DNA of 64,000 bases from Pomphorhynchus laevis. Taxonomy: Eukaryota > Acanthocephala > Palaeacanthocephala > Echinorhynchida > Pomphorhynchidae. The notes below the pieces were generated by a model. The model searched no databases, was not told where the DNA came from, and saw only the letters and a program-made list of their open reading frames with translations. The stretch covers positions 1 through 64,000 of the forward strand of contig WNNJ02003253.1 of NCBI GenBank assembly GCA_012934845.2. The letters run 5' to 3'. Numbering within the stretch: the stretch's first letter is position 1; every line of letters starts with the position of its first letter. The position numbers and the translations under genes were made by a program. Positions 10,624 through 21,779 of this stretch are shown piece after piece.

Positions 10624-13600
10624 CTAAACACACAGCCGATATTAGTTTACAAATAAACAAATTTGAACATTTTAAATACTATAACATTATAAAAACAATA
10701 AATGGATTATTAAAATAAATGGATTATAAAACCTGGACATTCTATTTAAACTATGCTTTTAATAATCTGCTTGACTAATCAACAATGACTTATCAAAAAT
10801 TACATCTCGTTTATAGGGCTACTATTACATAATTATGAACTGAAAATCCAGCAAGGCTCAAAGAAGAATGTTCAAATCTACATCAAAATATCTATAAGTC
10901 TATATAAATAAAGTACTCTGAGTAAATAAATCAAAACAACTTCAGTATTCCTTAAAGAACATTTGGTAAAGACCAAAAAATTAATCATTGAACACAATGT
11001 ATAGATCATTTGAACACACTTTATACGAACTTGAATTGGGATAAAAATATATGCATTAAAATTTATACAAATCTTATATAATTTATATGGAGTTACTAAA
11101 AATATTATATTGATATTTATATAAATAGAATAATTAATAAAAAAAAGTTAAAATTAATTATTATGAATATAATTATTTCTCTTATTTTAATTGATATATA
11201 CACATATATAACGATCAATACAATTTTATCGATCAAATTAAACAACATGAATAAAAATGAAATAATTAATTAATAATTAATTAATTAATCAAAATTAAAA
11301 ATTAGAAACTTTAATAATTGGACGAATGACAACGGTTATCAAGCCAATTGTAGTCTTAAATTATTGTTGATTTATATGTAGGTCTTGTAGAATATGAATA
11401 GTTAATAATGAAAATACGATTTTAATGCACTTTATACAACTTTATTTTAAGTTAAAATAAATTTTATATTTATATTAAAAAATATTATAATTTAGAAATT
11501 TTAAATTTAATTAATTAATTATTTATTAACATCTCAAAAATATAAATCCAAAAAAAACCATTTAATTATATCCCGTACTATAAAATAATATGAAAATATG
11601 GAATTTGTCTTCCGCTTAAAAGCTCATTGCTATTCTAACATAAATTACGTATAAATTTAATTATCCTCGATAAGTAATTAATCGTTCACTAAAGTTCGGA
11701 ATATTAAGTCTCAGTTGATTTTGTATCAAGGAGATCATGCAGAATTGCTTGCCCGAAATAAACTTCATTGATCTTCCTTTAAATGTCTCTTTTATTTTTT
11801 CAATATTGATTTTAAAAACTAAACTTTAATTATATAAATGTCTGATTTTATTGTAGCACATACCTACACTTCATAGCATGCATACATTTAATAATAAAAT
11901 AACGACGAAGTTGTAACATAAAAAATGAAAAAAAAATTAAAAGCAGTTGATGTACAAATTGGGTTCTGCTTTACAGATGATGCTAGCAGTAACCAGCGAA
12001 ATATAAACATAAATCTGGGTTGGTTGATCCATCTCAAAAATTTCTTATTTAATTAATAGATCAAAATAATTTATTTTTATTTAGATTTTATTTAAATTTA
12101 ATTGATAATATTAATGAAAATATCTATAGTATAAATAAAATTATAAAAGCATTCGATTATCACTGAGGTGTCTGTTAAAAAATTCCAAATTTAATAAATG
12201 GATTATTATATAAATTAAGAATGAAGCCCACGGACTACGCTACTGTTTACGACCATGTTTTTGTAAAATAATAGCAGTTATTTCCCATTTTGTATTTTTA
12301 CCGAGAATTTTAAGGATTTTTATTGGACTCATTGTTTGCTAATTACCAGATATATAAATTACTTCTCGAATCTATTATCAAAAATTTGAAAATTTTAAAA
12401 TAAAAAAAATTAAAATGATATATGAGGTAAAGATAGTCCGAAAATTTGAACTTTAATTTACTTAAAAAGGATTAATATGCACATTATCCATTTCCCTAAA
12501 TCTAGTTTGTTAATAAAACATAAATATGGGTTTGTTAATATTGAATTGTAAATTTAATTAAATTTAAATTTAATAGCTCATTTATATAAAAAAAACATTT
12601 AATTAAAGACTCGTGCTTTAAAAATATGGAAACAGGAAATTCGTCAAACTAAAATGGTTTGATATGGCCATTACCCCTTCACCCGACTCATTGTTTGCTA
12701 ATTACCAGATATATTAATTTTTAAAAGAGGGTATTAAATATTATTAAATAATTATTGTTAAATATGTTATCTTCATGATTTGTACTCGCGTCTAGATAAA
12801 ATTAATTAAATTTTAATTTTTAAAATTAAAATTAATTACTAAACTATGCTACTGAGACCAATATTTTGGTATGCAATTAACATCTTTATTATCAAACGTT
12901 TGGATAAAAAAATCAATATGCCAATGCCAACATTTTAATTAAAAAAATTAATTCAAAAATTAATTACTTTTATATGTGCTTCTCAAATCTATTATCAAAA
13001 ATTTGTAAAAACATCAATATGCCACAATGTCAAAATTTCAAGAATACAAATTTAAATTAGAAACAAATTTTACTTTAAATACCAGTTATGCAGGAGTGTA
13101 ATGTATATGGTGGCATCAATACAAATTATGTTACAATAGCACAGGAATGTCAGACAAAAGTAAGACTTCGGGCCATATTTTAATTTCGATCTCGCGGGCC
13201 GCACATATTAAATTTGTTAGTGAAAAATAGTACATGCATTTAAATGACAATCAAAAACTTTTTGAACAATAAAAAAATAAATTTTTAAACAAGAAATATA
13301 ATCCAGAATAATGATTAGCCATTTAATGTTTTTACTTGAAGATTGATGGCAAGTATTTTCTTCAATTAAGCTATTAAATGGTGTAAAATATATAGTATAT
13401 TATCTAGTATATATCTAATATATGCGTCGCATATCTAGATCAGGCAGCTATCCAACTCTTCCCCCGAATTGGGAATGAGAATTTGACCGGTAGCTTGCGA
13501 AGAGAGGTAGGTTAGACCTACCTCTCTTCGCAAGCTACCGCAATACTATCGACAACCTATAAAGGTCGTATATACAATCCCACCCCAACAAAACTCAAGG

Positions 13601-16600
13601 TTCTAGCTAAAATGCTACACCTTCCTAATCTCTCTTTTTCCGCCAGACAAGCCTTCTCGAATGAATACTGGAGCACTAGATATAGGGTTCAGCTGAGTAG
13701 GAATAAGACAAGCATTTCTCGCCTTTACCCTTCCAAGTCTTCATTCTGGAAGATATTCAAGAAGGAGAAGTTTGTCTGTTGGAAAGATAGAGCATTAGGC
13801 TAGATCGGTAGAATAGGCCTTGATAAAGTTTTAGAAAAGTCACTATCACTACACAATTATAGAGCCACTCAATCACCCCCAACCAATCCCGCCTTAGTGT
13901 GACTTCAGGAGTAGGGACTTATCTGTTACAGATATCCTTAACTCCTGGGGGCCACTCCCGGGAACCTCCAGAACCCATACGCCACTCTCCACTCGTGTTT
14001 GTCAGATTTTGACATACAGTCAGAGAAAAGAGGTCGCCATAACAATGCTATTAGCCTCCCCGTCCGACATTGCTGGAATAAACATCAGCCGTCGTGTTTT
14101 TATACCATAAAATAAGTCGATTTCATGTCCTAAAGATCTGCGACCCATTTCGATTCAAAATTCCCTCATCTCCATTTACGAAAAAGCGCTTGCGTGTAAA
14201 ATCCGCGATCATCTAAGTAGGCGAAATTTAATCCCACCAGGTTTTCACATGTATGTAAAAGATCGCTCGGTCCTACAGCAATAGGTGAAGTGCAACAGTT
14301 TTGTCAAGATAACAGTCATCAGCTTGTTGTGGCTGTTTTTCTTGACTTCTCTGCCGCATTTGACAACATTTCCATTCATTTAGTTATCACTTCTCTCAGG
14401 TCCCACGGGTTGCCAGCGAGAATTGTTAACAGGGTGGAAATATTGCTGTACACCAAGCGATTCTTCTATGAAGACGACCCTGATGCACGTCAGTTCTACC
14501 CTATTACAGGTGTGCCTCAAGGCTCCCCACTTTCTCCAATCTTGTATCTTGCTGCCTCCATTGAACTCTACAACAAATTCAAACGCGATCAACATCTTGT
14601 GGTATACGCTGATGATACCACAGCCCTGTTCTCTGGACGCAGGTGCAAAGATGTAGTCTCTGACATCAGCCGTTTCTTTACAAGATTAAAAGATCAGCTG
14701 CCCATTTCCAACCTTGTTTTAAACTCCTCCAAATCGCAAGTGGTTGTCTTTCATGGCGCCCCGGCGACTAAGAAAAAACTCAAGAGATTAGCACTCTCAG
14801 CTCTGTCTTCTATCCTGACTAATCAACCTCTCCCTACCTTCACAAGCCGAGTAAAATACCTACGGTTTACCATTACGGTAAACTGGTCAGCGAAAGCTGA
14901 CCTGGATAGACTAAAACGTATCCTGAAGAGAGCTAGATGGGCCCTGAAACGGGCTCAGCATCTGTCATTGAAAGAGAAAACTCAAGTGCGCCTCTGGGGT
15001 ACTTGGGCTATCTCGGGATTAGTCTTCTTTTCAAGAGGACGTCCCCAGAACAAAGACTAAGGTTTCTTAAGCTCCTCATCTCGAGATTACCGAGCATCGT
15101 CCGCCTCGATTGGATTCTTCGGGGTGTGGTAGACCCCGAGTGGTTCAGTCGGAGAGCGGCGTGTTGGATTGGCTGGGGGGCTCAGATCCCGTTGGACCTG
15201 AGGCCATAACAGATCTGAAGACGAAAGAAATATTTACTTGGGAACAACCTTAACATTACTTTTTTAGCATGTTTCCTTTTTTGTAATAAGCTATCTGTTG
15301 TCATTTATTAAGAAAATCTTTATTATTTTATCTAGATCTAGCGCATTGATCCCACGAAAACGATCCACAGGTTCAACAGATTCTACAATTCTGTATATGC
15401 CATACCACCCAATCTTAGACGGAGCAGAATCTAAAATAAATGCATTGATTCGAAATATATGTCAATACCGAATAAATAAAAGAGCCATAATTTGATTCAA
15501 ATTTCCTCCGAACCTAAGTAATATAATTAGCCAAGTAAGGATCCAGTTGAATGCACTAAGTGCAACGATAACCGGTGCAAAACGTGCGCCGTAATACAAA
15601 CTTCAAAGGCTGTGAAAAGTACCGTCACGCATGGATTCATAAATGTAATTACAAACACCAAATGTAGTTTACGTCGGCACGTGTAATTTATGTGGAAAGC
15701 AGTATGTCGGCCAAAGTAAACTGGGTTTGGCACTTCGTTTAAATATGCGTCGATCGCACTTTCGTACCAAAAATATCACAGATGGCGCGGTGAAACATTC
15801 AATCTACACGATGAAAACAAAAACAAAATAAATTTTTAAACAAGAAACATAATCCAGAATAATTATTAGCCATTTAATTTTTTTACTCGAAGATTGAAGG
15901 CGAGTATTTTCTTCAAGCTACTAAAGTTAGAATTAAATTATTGTGTGCAAGAAATTTCCATAATGAAAGATAAATTTTGTTCTATCAACCTAGATGTTTT
16001 TAATAAGTTTCATTAATGAGAAAAGTTGTTCATGGCAATAGGTACTTCCAAACATGCGTAAGACTTCCGGTACAAATATTTATGATTGCACTTGTATACT
16101 TAAAATGGGCTATTTGAAAAAATTATTACAGCAAAAATTTTATGTAGTTCTTAAATTGTTATAATTGTATTCATAAAAAATCAAATTATAAATTGCGGTA
16201 AAAATACTAAACAAAACAGCACAAAAAAAAGTAGAAAGATTTATAAAAATCTTGCGGGCCGCACAAAATCCTCTCAGGGGCCCGTGTTTAAAACCCCTAA
16301 AGATGCCATCAATTATAAAAACCTTCCACAATTTTACATACAAATGTTTATCAAATATATCCAAGTTCCTTGCCATATTCTTAGTATTAAATCAAATCAT
16401 TTATAAAATTTATTAAATTCATCATTCTTATTTGAATATTTTAAGGTATGTCCAAGTTAAAAATATACTCGTTACGAATCAAGCATCGCGTTAACATTTA
16501 TAAAATGAGCACATTTGGTGATCATTATATATTACCGTTTTATGTACATACATTTGAACATCTCAGCAAAAAAAGTTATACCTTTATTCCAGTCATTTGA

Positions 16601-17130
16601 TTGATCAAACTTATTTGTTCTTTAAAAGGCATATTTGAACTTGATTGTTTACTTATTAATAAAAACTGCTGAACGATGGCAGTTCCGTATATGTCTTGTG
16701 TCATCATACAATTCCTAATCTTTTCGTTTATGTTTTGATAAGTTGATATCGCATTCATGCGATCCCAACATTGCCCGCACTTGTATTGCAACACTCCCGA
16801 TATACACGACTTCATTACAGCTAAACTCATACTTGCTGAAATGATTGCATTGAGTTTCGCGCTTTGCTTATTCGTTCCTATAATTCAAAATACACGAACT
16901 TCGTTCCTTAATATATTTACATACCACTAGGGAATATTTCTCTATACTGCATTCTCATGTCCGGAAAATGTGATATTGGCCGTCTTCTGGAAAGCAATCC
17001 AAGTGCGATATTCTTGCCTTTCAACATCACTTTCATTGCCGGTAATTCCTGTTTACAAAATGACCTCTGTAAATCATTATTAAATAGCAATTGATCGCAG
17101 ACATCCGTCGTTAAATCAGTCGAAGTTACC
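10192..17130 (-). CDS. divergent Wnt-family secreted ligand (3 exons seen)
   Basis: Minus-strand gene with exons 17130-16925, 16877-16582 and 10623-10192. Splice sites are GT/AG and all phases agree: a split Gly codon over the first intron, phase 0 over the second. The joined frame is 310 residues without a stop. Wnt landmarks in order: LQRSFCKQELPAMKVM (the Q..LC..P..M block), SGTNKQSAKLNAIISAS (GT....A...AI.SA), VMKSCISGVLQYKC, NCMMTQDIYGTAIVQQF (GGC.D...G...S..F), INQMTGIK (where LHNNEAGRK sits), CPC then CRYCLSKSTLPSF, and C-terminal DGSSCECC then CRCKFRFFQSMHCGLC. Wnts are secreted lipidated ligands of Frizzled receptors. Odd: RWNC, CHGVSGSC and the CKFHWCC doublet are altered. The signal-peptide exon was not found upstream. 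A host pseudogene is possible but the open frames argue against it. Confidence 0.8.
13277..13395 (+). repeat. dispersed repeat copy 1
   Basis: Matches 15,820-15,930 in the same orientation at about 90% by eye (AAATTTTTAAACAAGAAA, CCAGAATAAT, ATTAGCCATTTAAT, GTATTTTCTTCAA). Both copies lie near GCGGGCCGCAC motifs, so they may be parts of one non-autonomous hAT family, split by later insertions. Confidence 0.55.
13432..13441. repeat. 10-bp target duplication, left (TATCTAGATC)
   Basis: TATCTAGATC borders the 5' truncation point of D1 and recurs exactly at its 3' end (15329-15338). Confidence 0.75.
13442..15328 (+). mobile_element. I/Jockey-type LINE copy D1, 5'-truncated
   Basis: A 1.9-kb insertion in intron 2 of the Wnt-like gene, antisense to it, with an exact 10-bp target duplication. 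It starts in the ORF2 linker and keeps the RT and 3' UTR, ending AAGAAAATCTTTATTATTTT like its relatives. Near its start a 25-bp inverted repeat replaces a few bases of normal ORF2 sequence. Confidence 0.9.
13600..15210 (+). pseudogene. D1 ORF2 reverse transcriptase remnant
   Basis: Linker residues MLHLPNLSFSARQAFSNEYW and SFWKIFKKEKFVCWKDRAL lead into RT. The main open piece (14290-15060) contains FLDFSAAFDNISIH (motif A), TGVPQGSPLSPILYLAASIE (motif B), VVYADDTTALFSG (motif C) and RLKRILKRARWALKRAQHL. The final part runs on in another frame to IGWGAQIPLDLRP near 15,209. Lesions shared with D2: TAG for the Trp of PPW.NFRS, TAA within the KKKSCSCPKD region and a one-base loss after the RSV motif. 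It is dead, but its catalytic motifs are intact. Confidence 0.85.
15329..15338. repeat. 10-bp target duplication, right (TATCTAGATC)
   Basis: Exact partner of 13432-13441. Confidence 0.75.
15339..15830 (+). pseudogene. Penelope-like element, C-terminal GIY-YIG endonuclease part
   Basis: Frames in this stretch read LYMPYHPILDGAESKI, then FKFPPNLSNIISQVR, CTKCNDNRCKTCAVIQTSKA, TVTHGFINVITNTKC and VVYVGTCNLCGKQYVGQSKL. This order (PYH block, CxxC...CxxC linker, VYxxxCxxCxxxYVGQ) is that of the RT tail and GIY-YIG endonuclease of Penelope-like elements, which use the nuclease to nick target DNA. The copy is broken and has no RT core. It lies in intron 2 of the Wnt-like gene, immediately 3' of D1. 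Confidence 0.75.
15831..16575. other. AT-rich intronic DNA with hAT-like terminus
   Basis: Copy 2 of the dispersed repeat lies at 15,820-15,930. At about 16,250-16,312 GCGGGCCGCAC is followed by GGGGCCCGTGTTTAAAACCC and CTAAAG, resembling the end of a hAT element; its other end was not found. No gene was recognised. Confidence 0.5.
16582..16877 (-). CDS. Wnt-like gene, exon B
   Basis: Bounded by acceptor TTATAG and donor AAG|GTATAA. It encodes 98 residues containing AIISASMSLAVMKSCISGVL, the best preserved Wnt block (AI.SA....AV...C..G.L), then KCGQC and NCMMTQDIYGTAIVQQF. The end INQMTGIK sits where LHNNEAGR is usual. The intron before it is only 47 bp. Confidence 0.75.
16878..16924 (-). 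other. 47-bp intron of the Wnt-like gene
   Basis: A GTATGT...TTATAG intron that splits a Gly codon (G|GA). Removing it joins IFPS to GTNKQSA and rebuilds the conserved Wnt GT motif, which strongly supports the splice. Confidence 0.75.
16925..17130 (-). CDS. Wnt-like gene, exon A
   Basis: Preceded by TTCTCTGTTTAG (acceptor, AG at 17132-17131) and followed by GTATGT (donor from 16924). It encodes 68 residues with DVCDQLLFNNDLQRSFCKQE and MKVMLKGKNIALGLL, matching the N-terminal Wnt helix with its Q..LC pair and G...A signature. The usual EC..QF..RWNC segment is not conserved; HFPDMRMQYREIF stands in its place. An upstream exon carrying the signal peptide must exist if the gene is intact; a stretch at 17,200-17,250 ending in a GTAAAT donor is a weak candidate. 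Confidence 0.7.
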
Positions 17131-17457
17131 CTAAACAGAGAATTAGGATAAAAATGTCGTAAAGAAAATTCCAAATGTAATACAAAATTACATATTTACC
17201 AAATAAATTTATAAAACATCTTCTTGTAATCGTACATATCAGCTACATGTAGCTTACGTAAAACCTAATAATTTTTACAAAGCCTTTAACGATTTCAATC
17301 TTTGAATTAAATTGCAATCTTTCATGATTTTGGAAATAGGATCTTTGCTGACGAGGATAAATCTCGACATTATTAGGTTGTTTCAAATTCATACAAAATT
17401 AAAAAGCGGTCGACTAAGCACATACAGTAAAGAAGGATGAACATGATTTTAGAACAT
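17131..17457. other. upstream flank of the Wnt-like exons
   Basis: AT-rich sequence that should hold an intron and the 5' exon of the Wnt-like gene on the minus strand. A GTAAAT donor-like site near 17,200 precedes the acceptor of exon A by about 70 bp, but no convincing signal peptide was found. Confidence 0.35.
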
Positions 17458-18009
17458 TGGAATCTTTCGATAACAACTAAGTTCAAATATTTAATTTTGT
17501 GTTTATGCAACGACAACTATTAAAATTGTACATCAGCAGTGCGATGATTCTTACGTTCACTTCACTCAACTTCGCTTCGAGTAAGGGCCAAATTCACACA
17601 AAAGTAAAAACGGCCGACCCAAAAATAACGGACACAATCAACACTATAATTAAACTTGATTTATGTTAAACTAATTTATGATAGACAAAGAGGTAATTTG
17701 GAATTAAAAAGCAGCAAGTAAAGATCAATAGGCAGCTATTGATAAGTGAAGAACTACTTCTGGGATTTAAAATATACAAGCTGTCAAATTGTTTAGTTGT
17801 CAAAAGCTCGAAACAATGATCAATCTTAATGGATTAACATAATTTGTTATAATTTCTGTCTCGGAATCAAACAGTGTCCATTATAATTATTGGTAAAATA
17901 ATAACACGTTATGTAGACATTAAATGTGTGGATTTTATATCAAAATACACGTTCTTTCAAAGTTAATGCATTAACTCTATTACTTTTGAGGGTTGCAATT
18001 TAAAAATAC
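17458..18009 (+). repeat. 552-bp direct repeat U2, left copy
   Basis: Identical to 21868-22419 except one base (AAGGG against AATGG near 17,586), ending at the LINE insertion site ATTTAAAAATAC. It carries no convincing gene. The right copy continues into 65-75 bp (R2) that also follows the LINE at its 3' side in altered form. Confidence 0.95.
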
Positions 18010-18098
18010 CAAGCTCAAAAAATGTACAACAGTGTAAAAGTGTCGGAGCATCAAAGCTCCCTCAATAATGCTCAAAACGGAATGAAAAAAATCTCAAC

Positions 18099-19106
18099 TT
18101 GGACAATATACAGGTTTGTTCTTCAAATACAGCGTTCAAGGTTAGTGATTTATTATCAAACACCAACGAAGGGATAGGGAAGCTTCCCCCTATTCCCAAG
18201 GCAAAAAATCTAATGATTATAAAATTAATAAAAACCATTAAACGACAAAATTTGTTTAACGTGTTTTTGCGTGAATTTACAATTCCTTACAAAAACCGTG
18301 TGTTATTTAACTCTATACGGTGTTACGCATCCGAAATTAAAATCTCATTCGCAACTCCTGGTTTAGCAGTGGAGTATGAAACGTTTTTCCAGAAAAATCT
18401 TTCGAATTTGGCTTCTTTGAAAAGTCTTCCTATCATGGCCTCACTCAAAGTTTCTAATATTCCATCCTTGTTAGAAACAGATGATATTCAAGAGTTAGAA
18501 TTGTTGTTCAAAGTTTACAATCTTCGTACAGTGATCGGGAGAAACGGTACTCCTCTCTCCTTCGCATTCGTCTCAGCATCTCTCGACACCGCTTCAATTC
18601 TGGCCAACTCAGCTTTCAATCCATTCATGGGGCATAATTTATCGTTCGAGATCATGAGTATGGACGACAAGACATACCCCCATTGCAACAAATGCCACAG
18701 ATGGGGACATTGGAAGTCAAGCTGTTCGTCTGTCAGAAATTGCGGTTTTTGTGGTAGAGCTGACTGCCAACAAAACGGCGGCAAGTGCAACTCTCCTCCC
18801 AAATGTTCTAACTGTGTGGGTGCACATCCGGCCTGGGCTAGGAAATGCCAATCATTCAAGGATTACTGTAGCAGACACTGCATGCCTACAAGAGTGCCTA
18901 CATCCAGTGCGGCAAACACGGCCACAAGAATGTCAGATAACGACATCATACGTTTGCTGCATTCACAAAGACAGTCTACATTAAAGGATATGGAGAAACT
19001 GATCGCCCACCAACTGTCAGTCATGTTCTTCCCTCCGGCAGCTACTGTTCCGGTTCTTTCGGAATCCAAGAAACGAGCAGCTTCGGTCCATGCCGTTCCC
19101 CCATAA
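18099..19106 (+). pseudogene. D2 ORF1, zinc-knuckle gag-like protein
   Basis: 335 residues. The middle holds LFNVFLREFTIPYKNRVLFN and the RNA-binding fold of I/Jockey ORF1 proteins. Then come three zinc knuckles, CNKCHRWGHWKSSC (CX2CX4HX4C), a CGFCG.ADC module, and CSNCVGAHPAWARKC (CX2CX3HX6C). The frame ends early at PP followed by TAA, where the intact relative D4 reads PPIKIGK, which fits a one-base loss near 19,104. The N-terminus is also out of frame with an upstream ATG at 18,022. The protein would package element RNA. Confidence 0.85.
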
Positions 19107-19273
19107 AGATCGGGAAAATGCTGAAGGGCTGTAATATAAGCGCCTCAAAGGGAAATGATGATAATGCCCGGGGCAAGTACCCACTCTGGGCGGCGCTAGT
19201 AATGGAGTGGGCAATCCTTCCACCCCTAGCTCAGTCTAGGGTGTGGCAATCCCCTTCCAGCTAAACTAACACA

Positions 19274-21660
19274 ATGCAAAACAATCAAGAGCCGTTTTCA
19301 ATGAATATTCTTCAGTGGAATTCGGGAGGTGCTTTTGCCCTTAGCTTTTATCTGGTAGAGATGCAGATGTTATAGTCCTTCAGGAGACGCGGTCTATCCG
19401 TATCCCTCAGGACATTACTCGATTTATCCCTCGGCATATATACGCCCACTTCACTCCGTATATAACCCCTCCTCACTCCTCTTCATCTCAAGGTCTTTTG
19501 ACCTAAGTTAAATGCTCCCTAAGATCTTCCCTCCTTCTTAACTATTCTTGTCCAGCCCTATCTCGTTTAGCTATATCACTTCGTAAGAACGGTAAATGCA
19601 TCAGTATAGCCAATATTTATATACGGCAAGGAGAAATTCACAAGAACCGTGACCTTCTGGATAGTATATTAGCTAGTGGCTATGACATGTTACTTAGTGA
19701 CTTCAACGACAGAACTGGTCGTTGGATTAATGCAGCAAACCGCAGAGCCAGGAACGACTATCTTATTCACAAACCACCATCACCTACCTTTCATTGCTCA
19801 ACAACTAATTCACTCCTAGACATATTACTGCTTCATAAGATGTGGTTGTTGAAACCCATCTGTACTGAGCAGTCGCGCCAAAAACAGACCACCTCTCATG
19901 ACCCAATTCGTTGGAGGTTAGAGGAAGATACGTTACTGAGGAGAAGATTACGCTTTGATCCCGTCAGGGTGGCCTTCTTTCAGGCAGCTATCCAACTCTT
20001 CCCCCGAATTGGGAATGAGAATTTGACCGAATTTAGCACCTAACTCTCTTCGCAAGCTACCGCGATACTATCGACTACCTATAAAGGTCGTATATACAAT
20101 CCCACTCCAACAAAACTCAAGGTCCTAGCTAAAATGCTACACCTTCCTAATTTCTCTGTTTCCGCCAGACAAACCCTCTCGAATGAATACTGGAGCACGA
20201 GGTATAGGCTTCAGCTGAGTAGGGATAAGGCAAGCATTTCTCGCCGTTACCCTTCTCAGTCTTCCTTCTGGAAGATATTCAAGAAGGAGAAGTTTGTCTG
20301 TTGGAAAGATAGAGCGTTAGGTTGGATCGGTAGAATAGGCCTTGATAAAGTTTTAGACAAGTCACTATCACTACACAATTATAGAGCCACTCAATCACCC
20401 CAACCAATCTCGCCTTAGTGTGACTTCAGGAGTAGGGACTTATCTGTTACAGATATCCTTAACTCCTGGGGGCCACTCCCGGGAACCTCCAGAACCCATA
20501 CACCACTCTCCACTCGTGTTTGTCAGCTTTTGACATACAGTCAGAGAAAGAAGGTCGCCATAACAATGCTATTAGCCTCCCCGTCCGACATTGCTGGAAT
20601 AAACATCAGCCGTCGTGTTTTTATACCATAAAATAAGTCGATTTCATGTCCTAAAGATCTGCGACCCATTTCGATTCAAAATTCCCTCATCTCCATTTAC
20701 GAAAAAGCGCTTGCGTGTAAAATCCGCGATCATCTAAGTAGGCGAAATTTAATCCCACCAGGTTTTCATGGGTACGTAAAAGATCGCTCGGTCCTGCAGC
20801 AATAGGTGAAGTGCAGCAGTTTTGTCAAAATAACAGTCATCAGCTTGTTGTGGCTGTTTTTCTTGGCTTCTCTGCCGCATTTGACAACATTTCCATTCAT
20901 TTTGTTATCACTTCTCTCAGGTCCCTCGGGTTGCCTGCGAGAATTGTTAACAGGGTGGAAATATTGCTGTACACCAAGCGATTATTCTATGAAGACGACC
21001 TGATGCACGTCAGTTCTACCCTATTACAGGTGTGCCTCAAGGCTCCCCACTTTCTCCAATCTTGTATCTTGCTGCCTCCATTGAACTCTACAACAAATTC
21101 AAACGCGATCAACATCTTGTGGTATACGCTGATGATACCACAGCCCTGTTCTCTGGACGCAGGTGCAAAGATGTAGTCTCTGACATCAGCCGTTTCTTTA
21201 CAAGATTAAAAGATCAGCTACCCTTTTCCAACCTTGTTTTAAACTCCTCCAAATCGCAAGTGGTTGTCTTTCATGGCGCCCCGGCGACTAAGAAAAAACT
21301 CAAGAGATTAGCACTCTCAGCTCTGTCTTCTATCCTGACTAATCAACCTCTCACTACCTTCACAAGCCGAGTAAAATACCTACGGTTTACCATTACGGTA
21401 AACTGGTCAGCGAAAGCTGACCTGGATAGACTAAAACGTATCCTGAAGAGAGCTAGATGGGCCCTGAAACGGGCCCAACATATGTCATTGAAGGAGAAAA
21501 CCCAAGTGCGCCTCTGGGGTACTTGGGCTATCTCGGGATTAGTCTTCTTTTCAAGAGGACGTCCCCAGAACAAAGACTAAGGATTCTTAAGCTCCTCATC
21601 TCGAGATTACCGAGCATCGTCCGTTGGACCTGAGGCCATAACAGATCTGAAGACGAAAGA
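19274..21660 (+). pseudogene. D2 ORF2, EN and RT, multiply broken
   Basis: Starts at an ATG equivalent to the D4 start (MQNNQEPFSMNILQWNSGG). EN pieces include DADVIVLQETRS-like sequence, IANIYIRQGEIHKNRDLLDS and LLSDFNDRTGRWINAANR (D for G in the usual LGDFN). RT pieces: SAAFDNISIHFVITSLRSLG, MPQGSPLSPILYLAASIE, VVYADDTTALFSG and RARWALKRAQHMSLKEKTQV. At least six stops or frame changes are present, three shared with D1. About 95 bp are missing near 21,622, just before LDLRP. Confidence 0.85.
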
Positions 21661-21779
21661 AATATTTACTTGGGAAAAACCTTAACATTACTTTTTTTAG
21701 CATGTTTCCTTTTTTGTAATAAGCTATCTGTTGTCATTTATTAAGAAAATCTTTATTATTATTAATTATTTAAAAATAC

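Larger units (their letters stand above)
10624..13441 (-). other. Wnt-like gene intron 2, LINE-free part
   Basis: About 2.8 kb of very AT-rich sequence with no gene. It has degenerate internal repeats: GACTCATTGTTTGCTAATTA occurs at 12326 and 12685 with extended similarity, and a block ending TCAATATGCCA recurs near 12,915 and 13,015. A 110-bp segment near 13,277-13,390 recurs at 15,820-15,930. A GCGGGCCGCAC motif at about 13,192 resembles hAT subterminal sequence. Confidence 0.6.
18010..21767 (+). mobile_element. I/Jockey-type LINE copy D2, full length but broken
   Basis: 3.76 kb with ORF1, ORF2 and 3' end AAGAAAATCTTTATTATTATT. It is bounded by an exact 12-bp target duplication ATTTAAAAATAC (17998-18009 and 21768-21779). 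The 5' UTR is about 70-90 bp. The 3' part lacks about 95 bp of ORF2 end and relatives' sequence near 21,622. It lies between the two copies of repeat U2. Confidence 0.9.

Noticed and set aside
18515-19223. Minus-strand frames over D2 ORF1 (114, 68 and 68 residues)
   Set aside because: Shadows of the ORF1 zinc-knuckle region on the other strand.
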